64,000 bases of DNA. It comes from Chlorogloeopsis fritschii PCC 6912. Lineage in GTDB: Bacteria > Cyanobacteriota > Cyanobacteriia > Cyanobacteriales > Nostocaceae. The stretch spans positions 1 to 64,000 of the forward strand of contig NZ_AJLN01000104.1 of NCBI RefSeq assembly GCF_000317285.1, in the 5' to 3' direction. Position 1 is the first letter of the stretch; every line of letters begins with the position of its first letter. Below are positions 1-8,273 of this stretch, piece after piece. The position numbers were made by a program, and so were the translations under genes. The notes beneath the pieces were generated by a model. That model was not told where the DNA came from. It saw nothing but the letters and a program-made list of their open reading frames with translations, and did not search any database.

Positions 1-1
1 G

Positions 2-289
2 TTTGATTTGGGTATTCGTCCGGAACATATATATATAATTAACGAACCACAGAGAACACAGAGGACACAAAGAGAAGAATTGGCAGAGTTAGTGGTGGAT
101 GTGAAGGTAGTGGAGCCACTGGGAAGAGAGACTTTAATTCGTGCAGCTTTGCCTGGTTCGGGGGTAATGGTAAATGTACAAGCCGGTGCTGATGTGCATC
201 CGCACCCAGGTGATCGCTTGTTGCTGGAATTGGATTTAAGTAAATTGTTTGTGTTTGATACTGCTACTGGAGATAGGTTGTATCCCTAA
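2..289 (+). CDS. ABC transporter ATP-binding protein, C-terminal end (partial)
   Basis: The gene enters from before the window, so only the last 95 codons are seen. The reading frame starts FDLGIRPEH, the signature that precedes the TOBE domain in MalK/UgpC-type sugar importer ATPases. A TOBE-like beta segment follows (VVEPLGRETLIRA and LLLELDLSKLFVFD), ending in TGDRLYP. The ATPase core is outside the window. Oddly, a dispersed repeat (bases 41-78) is read in frame as NEPQRTQRTQRE in the loop between the RPEH motif and the first TOBE strand. By family it energises import of a sugar or glycerol-phosphate; the substrate cannot be told from this piece. Confidence 0.8.
   Translation, partial: FDLGIRPEHIYIINEPQRTQRTQREELAELVVDVKVVEPLGRETLIRAALPGSGVMVNVQAGADVHPHPGDRLLLELDLSKLFVFDTATGDRLYP
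41..78 (+). repeat. dispersed repeat (AACGAACCACA family), in frame inside the ABC ATPase gene
   Basis: The sequence AACGAACCACAGAGAACACA followed by further purine-rich GGACACAAAG-type units recurs at 11230-11268 and 38435-38470, inverted at about 62140-62168, and in degenerate form at 13106-13131. Here it lies within coding sequence without breaking the frame. Confidence 0.8.
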
Positions 290-398
290 GTGAGTAGTTA
301 GTTGGGAATAATACGAAAAGTTTTCAAAGTTTTATTTAAGCCCTTTCCATAATTTTTCGGTTTGAACCCAATCCCCAGTCACTAGTCCCCGATCCCCT

Positions 399-1622
399 TT
401 ATCTTGAATTACTCAATTTCCGCAGCAGCAAAGCCAGGCGCATCTGCACTGCATCATCAAAACGACGCGGATTGAATCCAGTCAGGAGGTTAATCTTGTC
501 TAATCGGTAACTAAGAGTATTTCTATGAATAGAAAGTCGATTAGCAGTGGTAGAGGGGCAGCAGTCTTCAGCAAAGAAGGCATCCAGGGTAGCAATTAAT
601 TCTGGTTCGTGATCTAAAGGACTTAGCAAATAAGTAGCTAATTCGATTTTTGTGCGTTCATCTCCTATCCCAATAAAGGCGGCTATTCCCAGTCCATCTA
701 GACAATGTACTTGATTGTGACCCCGAAATCGACTACCCAAAGACAAAGCAGCTCGCGCATCTTGATAAGATTGGGCAAGTCCCCGAATTCCTGGATGATA
801 ACGACCAATACCAATGTTAATTGACGTACCTGTATCATCTTGCAAACGCATTAAAAGTGCTCTGGCTGCTCGCTTTAGTGCTGTAAGATTTGCCCAAGAA
901 GAACTACACTGCTCTGGTACATCTCCACGATTTGCCCAGTTACCTAAGTTTTTGGTATCACTTGCCTTCAAGACAACCACCTCACCATCACCGAGATAGG
1001 CACAAATTGTATCGTTCGGCAATTGGAAAAAGCTCACAATACTACCGATTACTAAATTTGCCCGTTGTTGTATCAGATTCTCAATATTTTCTTGCTTATA
1101 TTGATGAGAGATATTACTTATCAAAATGTAATCAGCAGCATTAATTAAAATAACTGCACGAGGCGGATTTAAGTCTATGCCTAAAAGCTTACTATAGCGA
1201 GCAACAGTTGTTTCTTCATCAATTAAATTGTGGAGTAGATCGTAGATAAATTTATCTTTCAACTGGTGTTGGTTGAGCAGAGTATCAATTACCGTAGTTT
1301 GATTAATTACCAGTTCTACAACTTCCTGCACCAACCGAGGAGAAATGACTTCTCCATTATGTGGTTTGCTGATTATTACTTCACCAATTTGTGTATTAAA
1401 TGATAAAGGGAATCGTATGTAGTTCAGGGAATTTTGTTGATAGATGTGGTTGAAGTAAAGCTTAACTAGTTTGGGGTTGCTACTGGCAATCACACAAGCG
1501 TGTTGATCGACGACAAAAACCTCAGCACACAGTAGATGCGCTACTCTTTGTGCAACTATGGTGGCAACTTGTTCAAATTGTGTAGTAGTGTTCAATAAAG
1601 ATACATTTAAAGTGCTTTTCAT
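399..1622 (-). CDS. CdaR/PucR family transcriptional regulator
   Basis: A 407-residue regulator. The C-terminal ~60 residues form the PucR-type helix-turn-helix (TANRLSIHRNTLSYRLDKI, then the family ending DDAVQMRLALLLRKL). The middle (about 140-330) looks like the degenerate GGDEF-like domain of CdaR proteins. The N-terminal ~130 residues look like a small-ligand sensor, as in sugar-diacid regulators. Such proteins activate operons for sugar-acid or purine use; the ligand here is unknown. It is convergent with the ABC ATPase gene, with about 110 bp between them, so it may control that transporter (inference). The start is the ATG at 1622; no strong ribosome-binding site is visible. Confidence 0.85.
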   Translation of the reverse strand: MKSTLNVSLLNTTTQFEQVATIVAQRVAHLLCAEVFVVDQHACVIASSNPKLVKLYFNHIYQQNSLNYIRFPLSFNTQIGEVIISKPHNGEVISPRLVQEVVELVINQTTVIDTLLNQHQLKDKFIYDLLHNLIDEETTVARYSKLLGIDLNPPRAVILINAADYILISNISHQYKQENIENLIQQRANLVIGSIVSFFQLPNDTICAYLGDGEVVVLKASDTKNLGNWANRGDVPEQCSSSWANLTALKRAARALLMRLQDDTGTSINIGIGRYHPGIRGLAQSYQDARAALSLGSRFRGHNQVHCLDGLGIAAFIGIGDERTKIELATYLLSPLDHEPELIATLDAFFAEDCCPSTTANRLSIHRNTLSYRLDKINLLTGFNPRRFDDAVQMRLALLLRKLSNSR

Positions 1623-2071
1623 ACGTAGTAGCGTGGCCGACTCACCTGAAAATAGGGGCGCTTAGGTGCTTAGGCTAAGGAAGACCTGAAATGGTAGCCT
1701 CCGCAAGTCTCTCTGTCCTTGCTTTTCCAAATTGCTACCATTCTGATTTATTCGATGTTTTCTAGCGTGATTGTTGATAGTAATTTCGATAATTTATGTT
1801 ATTAATTCCAAAACATTATCTATACATAGAAAGATAAACGATAAACACTTTCTCTAACTTAAGAGTGAGGCTATATTTTGCTTTGATTATTTTTTGAGTA
1901 GTAGGATACAAATAATCGCTTGTAAGTAGCGATCGCCCTAGCAGATATGTAGTAAACCATTGTGCATTTGCATAATTACCATTGCTTATAAAAAGCATAC
2001 TTTAGTCAAATGCCCAATGAAGTTAGGCTCTTAAATAAGTAACTTTTAAGATAGTTGCCTTTGTAAGATGT
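1623..2071. other. Intergenic region with a 9-bp inverted repeat
   Basis: No convincing gene. A perfect inverted repeat (AATGGTAGC at 1690-1698, GCTACCATT at 1734-1742) could be a hairpin or operator in the 5' region of the divergent CdaR-type gene. A phrase like GAAAATAGGGGCGCTTAGG (about 1650) recurs near 37220. The rest is AT-rich and presumably holds promoters for both divergent genes. Confidence 0.5.
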
Positions 2072-3097
2072 ATGTCACACGAGCATCAACTCTTGAAGCA
2101 ACTGTCTATTTCTCGGATAGCTATTGTGCGATCGCTCCCTGGTTTAGGTGATTTGCTTTGTGCTGTACCTGCCTTTAGAGCGCTTAGAGCTGCTTTTCCA
2201 CAAGCCCACATTACCTTAATTGGTCTACCTTGGGCACGTTCTTTTGTGGAGCGCTTCAGTCATTACCTAGATGATTTATTGGAATTTCCTGGCTATCCAG
2301 GAATTCCAGAAGTGCCACCTTCTGTTGGTAAATTATCAAAGTTTCTTACCAGTGTCCATAAGCAATGCTTTGACTTGGCATTGCAAATGCATGGTAACGG
2401 CACTGTCATTAATTCATTTACTGCCTTGCTTGGTGCTCGTATTCACGCTGGTTTTTATCTTCCTGGTTATTATTGCCCCGATCCCAATTACTTTCTGCCT
2501 TACCCAGATGATCAGCCGGAAATCTGGCGTCACCTGCGCCTAATGGAGTTTTTGGGGATACCACTCCAAGGTAATGAATTGGAATTTCCTCTCAAGGATG
2601 AAGATTTTGCAACTATACAGCAAATACCAAGCCAATATGTCTGCATTCATCCGGGTGCAAGTTTACCAGAAAAGCGTTGGTCTTTAGAAAACTTTGCAGT
2701 TGTTGGTGATGCGATCGCTGCTCGTGGTTTTCAGGTAGTACTGACTGGTTCAGAATCAGAGGCAACTTTAACGCAGGCATTAGCACAGATGATGCATTGC
2801 GAACCAATTAATTTGGCTGGAAAGACAAGCTTGGGTGGAATGGCAGCTCTTTTAAGTAGGGCTAGCCTACTAGTTTGTAATGACACAGGAGTATCGCATT
2901 TAGCAGCTGCTTTAAAAGTTGGAAGCGTAGTAATTTTTACTAATTCCTCCCAGCATCGATGGGCACCATTAAACTGTAAAATTCACCGTTCCCTAAGTCC
3001 GATATTTCTTGCTAACTCCTATCTTGCCGTTACCCCAGAAATGGTAATGGCTCAGGTAGAAGATTTACTTTTTAAAGAGGTTGTAATTGTTACTTGA
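2072..3097 (+). CDS. Glycosyltransferase family 9 (heptosyltransferase-like)
   Basis: 341 residues, two Rossmann-like halves typical of GT9 (WaaC/WaaF superfamily). The N-terminal half carries RSLPGLGDLLCAVPAFRAL, the family's GDxL signature. The C-terminal half has the sugar-nucleotide region CIHPGASLPEKRW, VLTGSESE and the loop VCNDTGVSHLAAAL. Members move heptose or a related sugar from an ADP/NDP donor to a surface glycan on the inner face of the cytoplasmic membrane. It is first in a 15-kb glycan island with ADP-heptose biosynthesis genes, which makes ADP-heptose a likely donor (inference). The following broken GT9 gene overlaps its end. Confidence 0.9.
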   Translation: MSHEHQLLKQLSISRIAIVRSLPGLGDLLCAVPAFRALRAAFPQAHITLIGLPWARSFVERFSHYLDDLLEFPGYPGIPEVPPSVGKLSKFLTSVHKQCFDLALQMHGNGTVINSFTALLGARIHAGFYLPGYYCPDPNYFLPYPDDQPEIWRHLRLMEFLGIPLQGNELEFPLKDEDFATIQQIPSQYVCIHPGASLPEKRWSLENFAVVGDAIAARGFQVVLTGSESEATLTQALAQMMHCEPINLAGKTSLGGMAALLSRASLLVCNDTGVSHLAAALKVGSVVIFTNSSQHRWAPLNCKIHRSLSPIFLANSYLAVTPEMVMAQVEDLLFKEVVIVT

Positions 3098-3608
3098 CTT
3101 GTGTAAAAATCTACGGCGAGTATTGGTGATGCAAGTAAGTAGTCAGCAAGATTTAATGCTGACAATTACGGTATTACAGCAGTTGCGTCAATTGCTACCA
3201 GATGCAGCCATTACTTTAATGGTATCTCCCAGCGGCAAAGAATTAGGTTTACAGCTGCCTTGGATAGATGACGTATTGATATACGAGGGTGCTGACAACA
3301 AATTTAGGAATAGCGAGTGCGAACTAACTTTAATTGCTAAACTTCGCCAATTTGCTTTTGATGCATCTGTAATTTTTACCAATCCCAGCGAATCTCCTTA
3401 TCCTCTAGCTTACATTTGCTATCTAGCAGGAATTCCCATTCGCATCGGTCAGTCACAAGAATTCGGTGGCAGCGTTCTTTCTCATTGTGTCAAACCAACG
3501 GGGAATGAAAAGGACACGGGGACGCGGGGACACGGAGAAGAATTCTTCCCCTCTGCTCCTGAAGCCCCTGAAGCTCTTGGTGCTTCTTTCCTAGCCCCTA
3601 GCCCCTAG
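3087..3608 (+). pseudogene. Truncated GT9 glycosyltransferase (N-terminal half only)
   Basis: The first ~130 residues align by eye with the N-terminal half of the GT9 at 13273-14322 (for example FTNPSESPYPLAYICYLAGI against FTSFSQSPHPAAFVCYLAGI). The C-terminal donor-binding half (HPGA, NDTG motifs) is missing. After VLSHCVKP the frame runs into repeats (GGACACGGGGA-type, then CCCTAGC heptamers), translated as EKDTGTRGHGE and a Pro/Ala-rich tail. It overlaps the previous gene by 11 bp through a TTG codon; an internal ATG at 3129 is an alternative start. At about 173 residues against ~340 for the family it should be non-functional. Recombination at the repeats probably removed the 3' half (inference). 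Confidence 0.75.
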
Positions 3609-3634
3609 CCCCTAGCCCCTAGTCCCTAGCCCTT
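3594..3634 (+). repeat. Heptameric tandem repeat (CCCTAGC units)
   Basis: About six CTAGCCC-type heptamers in a row at the breakpoint of the truncated GT9 gene; GGACACGGGGA-type units lie just before at 3511-3535. This matches the short tandemly repeated repetitive (STRR) sequences known from heterocystous cyanobacteria. A related run lies at 42320-42353. Confidence 0.85.
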
Positions 3635-3643
3635 CACTTAACC

Positions 3644-4612
3644 ATGCGACCATTACGTATCCTTACCTGGCATATTCACGGCAGCTATCTTTACTACCTC
3701 ACCCAAAGTCAGCATCAATTTTACCTGCCTGTTAAACCAGAACGACCTGAAGGTTACGGTGGCCGTTTGGGTGGTTTGCCTTGGTCAGATAATGTTTACG
3801 ATCTTCCGGCGTCTGAAGTCAAAAACCTTAACTTTGACTGTATTTTGTTTCAGTCTAAGCGAAATTATCTAGAAGACCAGTATGAGATTCTTTCTGAGTC
3901 CCAGCGACAACTGCCCAGAATCTATCTAGAACACGATCCCCCACGAGAAAATCCAACCAACACACGCCACATCGTAGACGATCCAAATATATTGCTAGTT
4001 CATGTCACGCATTTCAACCAGTTAATGTGGGATAACGGTTGCACCCCGACTCGTGTGATTGAACATGGTGTAATTGTACCTGAAGGTATTCGCTACACAG
4101 GAGAGTTAGAAAAAGGACTGGTAGTAGTGAATGGTTTGCGATCGCGTGGTCGTCGTTTGGGTGCTGATGTATTTACCCGCATTCGCCAAGAAATTCCTTT
4201 AGATTTGGTGGGCATGGGTTCAGAAAAACTGGATGGACTGGGCGAGATTCCCCATCACCAACTGCCTGCATTTGCCTCACGTTACCGCTTTTTCTTTAAT
4301 CCCATCCGCTACACCAGCCTTGGACTTGCCATATGCGAGGCAATGATGGTGGGCTTACCAATCATTGGACTGGCAACTACAGAAATGGCAACGGTAGTAG
4401 AAAACGGAGTTTCGGGTTACGTAGATACGAATTTAGAAAACCTGATTTTCAGAATGCGCCAGCTTTTAAGCAATCAAAACCACGCTCAAAATCTCAGTCA
4501 AGGCGCAACACAAACAGCACAAAAACGCTTTAATATCCAACGCTTTATCAACGATTGGGATGCAACCTTTAAATCTGTCATTAGTCCTTTGTCCTTTGTC
4601 TCTGGTTCATAG
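3644..4612 (+). CDS. Glycosyltransferase, GT4-like
   Basis: 322 residues. The N-terminal part (TWHIHGSYLYYL) resembles spore-coat/CgeB-like or GT4 transferases. The C-terminal part has the GT4 donor-site pattern, here SLGLAICEAMMVGLPIIGLA, then VENGVSGYVDT. The middle has RIYLEHDPPRENPTNTRH, which may belong to the acceptor side. It probably acts in the same surface-glycan pathway as its neighbours. Its ATG follows the heptamer repeats by a few bases, and downstream lies another repeat run that supplies the next gene's start codon. Donor and acceptor cannot be deduced. Confidence 0.8.
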   Translation: MRPLRILTWHIHGSYLYYLTQSQHQFYLPVKPERPEGYGGRLGGLPWSDNVYDLPASEVKNLNFDCILFQSKRNYLEDQYEILSESQRQLPRIYLEHDPPRENPTNTRHIVDDPNILLVHVTHFNQLMWDNGCTPTRVIEHGVIVPEGIRYTGELEKGLVVVNGLRSRGRRLGADVFTRIRQEIPLDLVGMGSEKLDGLGEIPHHQLPAFASRYRFFFNPIRYTSLGLAICEAMMVGLPIIGLATTEMATVVENGVSGYVDTNLENLIFRMRQLLSNQNHAQNLSQGATQTAQKRFNIQRFINDWDATFKSVISPLSFVSGS

Positions 4613-4614
4613 CA

Positions 4615-4666
4615 AATGACAAATGACTAATAACTAATGACCAATGACTAATAACCAATGACTAAA
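4615..4666 (+). repeat. Tandem repeat (AATGACT/AATGACC units) containing the next start codon
   Basis: A run of CAAATGAC, TAATGACC and CCAATGACTAA units. The last AATGACTAA supplies ATG ACT AAA, the first codons of the gene starting at 4658. The same unit gives the start codons at 7704 and 13273 and similar context at 10032. Confidence 0.75.
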
Positions 4667-6757
4667 TGCATTGCCCTAATTAGCGAACACGCCTCACCCC
4701 TTGGCACCTTCGGGGGTGTAGATAGCGGTGGACAAAATGTGTATGTAGGACAGTTAGCAAAACATCTAGCTGCCTTTGGCTACAAAGTTGATGTTTTTAC
4801 TAGACGAGACAACGACGAATTGCCAGAAATCATCCAATGGATGGATGGCGTTCGGATTATTAATGTGCCTGCTGGCCCTGCCAAATATGTGCGAAAAGAA
4901 GACATACTGCCGTATATGGAAGAATTTACGGCTTATATTCTGAATTTTTGTCAAAATCCTGCTCACAGCTTTGACGAAATCGGCAGTTTGCACAGACCAA
5001 AATATGACTTAATCCATGCAAATTTCTGGATGTCAGCAATGGTGGCAGCAGATATCAAGCAGGCTTTAGGCATACCTTTTGTTGTCACGTTTCATGCTCT
5101 CGGTAGAGTGCGTCGCTTTTGGCAAGGTGATGCCGATGAATTTCCCGATCGCCGTTTTACCATTGAAGATCGCATTGTAGCAGAAGCCGATCGCATCATC
5201 GCAGAATGTCCCCAAGATGAACAAGATCTATTGCGTCTTTACAATGCCAACCAAGAGAAAATCACAATCATTCCCTGTGGCTTTGATACGGCTGAATTTT
5301 GGCAAGTAGAAAAAACCACAGCCCGTCAGAAGCTTGGTTTACCAATTGATGACAATCTCATCCTTCAATTGGGGCGTTTAGTACCCCGTAAAGGTGTCGA
5401 TACAGTGATTCGTGCCTTCGGATGTTTGCTCAGACAGGATCACATCCAAGCAAGACTTTTGATTGTCGGCGGTGAATCAGAACAACCAGATCCTCGCCTC
5501 ACCCCTGAAATCGCTCGTTTGCAGGCTATAGCTTGTCAAGAAGGTGTTGAGTCGCAAGTGACTTTTGTTGGACGCCGTCAGCGAGAAGTACTGAAATATT
5601 ATTACAGTGCAGCGGATGTATTTATTACAACGCCTTTATATGAACCATTTGGAATTACGCCTGTAGAGGCGATGGCTTGTGGAACGCCTGTGATTGGTTC
5701 CAATGTCGGTGGTATTAAATTTACAGTCAAAGATGGTGAAACAGGGTATCTTGTACCACCAAATAATCCTGATGCCATTGCCGAAAGAATTGCTTACCTC
5801 TACAAAAATCCTCAAATACTTGATTGCTTGAGTCATCAGGCAATACAACGCGTTCATCAGAAATTTACTTGGAAACAGGTAACAAGTGCTGTTGCCGCTT
5901 TGTATGAGGAAGTTCTAACTACAGTAAAACGCTACAAGCAGACAAGCATAAAAATTAGCGAGGAAATCTTGCAAAAAGTTCCTTACGGTTCGTACCCTCA
6001 AACAGAACACTTAACCACCACTTCCAAAGAGTGTAGATTTTTGACAATCTCCCAAACAGATGAAAAAAGTAGAAACGCGAAATTTCGCGTCTCTACTTTC
6101 TCCCCCATCTATCCCATCTCCCCCTCACCTACTCATCCACTCCCCCACTCTCCCTCACCCTCTACCCTTATAGATGACAGCTTTACAGCTGCGATTTCTG
6201 CACTAGAAAAATCCCGACAAACTCTTGCACCTGCAATTGTTGAGGCAGCAGCAGCAATTAGCACTTGTTTTGCTTTGGGTGGTAAGGTGCTGGTATGTGG
6301 CAATGGTGGAAGCGCAGCAGATGCTCAACACTTTGCGGCAGAATTTGTTGGTAAATTTCGCTGCTCCCAACGTCCGGGGCTTCCCGTAATGGCGCTGACA
6401 GCAGATTCATCTTTTTTGAGTGCTTGGGCAAATGATGTCGGATACGAGTATGTCTTTTCTCGGCAAGTAGAAACTTTTGCCCAACCGGGAGATTTGTTAA
6501 TTGGGATTAGTACAACTGGGCGATCGCGCAATTTGATAGAAGCATTCAAAACTGCACGTGCTGCTCATATTAACTCTATTGCCTTATTGGGCGGCGATGG
6601 TGGCGAATTGCTTTCATTAGCAGATTTAGCAGTCGTCGTTCCTGCAACCGATACCCAACGCATCCAAGAGGTGCAACACCTTGTACTGCATATTTTGTGT
6701 GAATTGGTTGAGGAGCAAGTGGGAGAGGGGGAGACAAGGGGAGTAATAAACCACTAA
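4658..6757 (+). CDS. gmhA: GT4 glycosyltransferase fused to sedoheptulose-7-phosphate isomerase (GmhA)
   Basis: 699 residues with two enzymes. Residues 1 to ~425 are a GT4 transferase of the sucrose-phosphate-synthase/MshA-like kind: GGVDSGGQNVYV near the N-terminus, LGRLVPRKGVDTVI, and the donor motif EPFGITPVEAMACGTPVIG. Residues ~505-690 are a SIS-domain isomerase of the GmhA type (VCGNGGSAADAQHFAAEFVG, GISTTGRSRNLIEA), which turns sedoheptulose 7-phosphate into D-glycero-D-manno-heptose 7-phosphate, the first step to ADP-heptose. The linker (~430-505) contains a repeat palindrome (6069-6096) read as RNAKFRVSTF and a Ser/Pro-rich stretch. Free GmhA is about 190 residues, so the C-terminal part is complete. 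The fusion couples precursor synthesis to transfer, or arose when a repeat removed the stop between two genes. Confidence 0.9.
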   Translation: MTKCIALISEHASPLGTFGGVDSGGQNVYVGQLAKHLAAFGYKVDVFTRRDNDELPEIIQWMDGVRIINVPAGPAKYVRKEDILPYMEEFTAYILNFCQNPAHSFDEIGSLHRPKYDLIHANFWMSAMVAADIKQALGIPFVVTFHALGRVRRFWQGDADEFPDRRFTIEDRIVAEADRIIAECPQDEQDLLRLYNANQEKITIIPCGFDTAEFWQVEKTTARQKLGLPIDDNLILQLGRLVPRKGVDTVIRAFGCLLRQDHIQARLLIVGGESEQPDPRLTPEIARLQAIACQEGVESQVTFVGRRQREVLKYYYSAADVFITTPLYEPFGITPVEAMACGTPVIGSNVGGIKFTVKDGETGYLVPPNNPDAIAERIAYLYKNPQILDCLSHQAIQRVHQKFTWKQVTSAVAALYEEVLTTVKRYKQTSIKISEEILQKVPYGSYPQTEHLTTTSKECRFLTISQTDEKSRNAKFRVSTFSPIYPISPSPTHPLPHSPSPSTLIDDSFTAAISALEKSRQTLAPAIVEAAAAISTCFALGGKVLVCGNGGSAADAQHFAAEFVGKFRCSQRPGLPVMALTADSSFLSAWANDVGYEYVFSRQVETFAQPGDLLIGISTTGRSRNLIEAFKTARAAHINSIALLGGDGGELLSLADLAVVVPATDTQRIQEVQHLVLHILCELVEEQVGEGETRGVINH
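6069..6096. repeat. Palindromic repeat (AGACGCGAAATTTCGCGTCT family), in frame
   Basis: A near-perfect palindrome inside the linker of the fused GT4-GmhA gene. Related copies: 12376-12403 (in frame in a GT9 gene), 38538-38557, and variants with a TATA centre at about 23661-23685 and 63976-64000. Confidence 0.85.
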
Positions 6758-6769
6758 CTACTAACCACT

Positions 6770-6838
6770 GTACGGGCGGGTTTATAAAGATAAATTATCT
6801 GTTTCAACCTAAAGATAATCAGCAAAACCCTCACGCCA
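6770..6838. repeat. Inverted-repeat element (GTACGGGCGGGTTT family), copy 1
   Basis: Starts GTACGGGCGGGTTTATAAAG, continues with GATAAATTATC and ends with AAAACCCTCACGCC, so the ends are partly complementary. A second copy lies at 13185-13252 with the same order of blocks. Two copies in the same gene island suggest a small non-autonomous element. Confidence 0.7.
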
Positions 6839-6925
6839 GTTGCTACAACGGGGGAAACCCCCAAGGGCGCACTGGCTCCCCTACTAACTACTAACCAATC
6901 TAATTACAACAAAGGAAAAATAACT

Positions 6926-7651
6926 ATGGAAGAACTCAAAAACAAAGTGGTATTGGTGACTGGAGGCGGGCGCGGATTAGGTGAAGCTGTATGTCACACT
7001 TTAGCTTCAGCTGGTGCGAGTGTTGTGGTTGCTGATATTCGAGACGAATTGGCACAAAAAGTAGCTGGCGAAATTCAAGCAAATAATTTGCAAGCAATGC
7101 CATTGGTAATAGATGTCACTGATGAAGTGCAAGCAGAAACCGCCATCAATAAAATTGTCTCCCAGTACGGGCGCTTGGATGCTTTGATTAACAATGCAGG
7201 AACGGATGTAACTGTATCGATTGAAGAGCTTTCGATTCAAGATTGGGACAGAATTATTGCGGTCAACCTCCGTGCTCCTTTTATCCTATCCAAGTTTGCT
7301 TTACCTGTGATGAAAGAACAAGGTAGCGGTCACATTATTAACATATCTTCTACAGCAGCAAAACGTGCTTGGGCTAATGCTTCCGCTTATCATGCCAGCA
7401 AATGGGGACTTTTGGGCTTTAGTCACGCTTTGCACGTAGAGGCACGTCCTCATAACATCAAAGTTACAGCCTTGGTTGCTGGTGGTATGCAAACACCATT
7501 TTTGCTAGATCGATTCCCAGATATTGATCTCACTAAGTTGCAAGATCCGAAAAATGTTGCCGCAACCATTCGCTTTTTGCTATCAACACCAGAAGGAACA
7601 GTGATCTCCGAAATGATGGTATTGCCAATGGGTGAGGGATCTTGGCCGTAG
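6926..7651 (+). CDS. Short-chain dehydrogenase/reductase (SDR)
   Basis: 241 residues, classical SDR: cofactor loop VTGGGRGLGEAV (residues ~11-22), NNAG, and catalytic Ser (ISST) with YHASK. It reduces or oxidises a carbonyl/hydroxyl with NAD(P)H. Its place between gmhA and gmhB suggests it modifies the sugar or sugar nucleotide made here. It is a short classical SDR, not the ~310-residue extended type of HldD, the ADP-heptose 6-epimerase, so I do not call it HldD. A ribosome-binding site (AAAGGA) lies 11 bp before the ATG. The substrate is unknown. Confidence 0.85.
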   Translation: MEELKNKVVLVTGGGRGLGEAVCHTLASAGASVVVADIRDELAQKVAGEIQANNLQAMPLVIDVTDEVQAETAINKIVSQYGRLDALINNAGTDVTVSIEELSIQDWDRIIAVNLRAPFILSKFALPVMKEQGSGHIINISSTAAKRAWANASAYHASKWGLLGFSHALHVEARPHNIKVTALVAGGMQTPFLLDRFPDIDLTKLQDPKNVAATIRFLLSTPEGTVISEMMVLPMGEGSWP

Positions 7652-7703
7652 AAGAGAGACACAGGGACAAGGAGAATAACTAATAACTGATGACAAATGA
7701 CCA

Positions 7704-8270
7704 ATGACTAATCGAGCAGTCTTTCTAGATAAAGATGGAACTCTGATTGAGGATGTGCCATACAACGTTAACCCCGATTTGATCGAGTTAACGCAGGGTG
7801 CAATTGAGGCATTGCAACTACTGCAAGCACATGAATACAAATTAATTGTCATTAGCAATCAATCGGGTGTAGCGCGGGGTTATTTTCCAGAATCTGAGTT
7901 GGTAGGGGTTAAGGAGTACCTGTTCAAACTTTTTTCTGAGCAAGGTGTAACGCTAGATGGTTTTTACTACTGTCCCCATCATCCTGATGGCGTGGTTTCA
8001 GAATATGCAATTACTTGCGACTGTCGCAAACCAGAACCAGGATTAATTTTACGCGCAGCTTGCGAACACAATATTGATTTGCAAAATTCTTGGTTTATCG
8101 GTGACATCCTCAACGATGTGGAAGCTGGTAATCGGGTTGGATGTAAAACGATTTTAATTGACAACGGCAACGAGACTGAATGGCTGCTGTCTGGGATGCG
8201 AATCCCACATTACACTGTTGCTGACTTGATAACAGCAGCACAAGTGATTATAAGAAATCTCAAAAAATGA
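7704..8270 (+). CDS. gmhB: D-glycero-D-manno-heptose-1,7-bisphosphate 7-phosphatase (GmhB-type HAD)
   Basis: 188 residues, HAD-IIIA phosphatase. Motif I is FLDKDGTLIED (two Asp), motif II ISNQSGVARG, motif III/IV KPEPGL...FIGDILNDVEAG. The zinc-loop cysteines and histidines of the GmhB/HisB-N group are present (YYCPHHPDG...CDCRKPEPG). It removes the 7-phosphate from heptose 1,7-bisphosphate between the two HldE steps. The ATG lies in the repeat unit CCAATGACTAA. The next gene, hldE, begins 3 bp after its stop, so they are surely co-transcribed. Confidence 0.92.
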   Translation: MTNRAVFLDKDGTLIEDVPYNVNPDLIELTQGAIEALQLLQAHEYKLIVISNQSGVARGYFPESELVGVKEYLFKLFSEQGVTLDGFYYCPHHPDGVVSEYAITCDCRKPEPGLILRAACEHNIDLQNSWFIGDILNDVEAGNRVGCKTILIDNGNETEWLLSGMRIPHYTVADLITAAQVIIRNLKK

Positions 8271-8273
8271 GTT

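Noticed and set aside
1816-1998. 60-codon open frame on the minus strand between the CdaR-type and GT9 genes
   Set aside because: AT-rich, no ribosome site, no family resemblance.
6926-7651. Assigning the SDR as HldD (ADP-heptose epimerase)
   Set aside because: HldD is an extended SDR of about 310 residues; this is a short classical SDR with YHASK, so the call would be unsupported.
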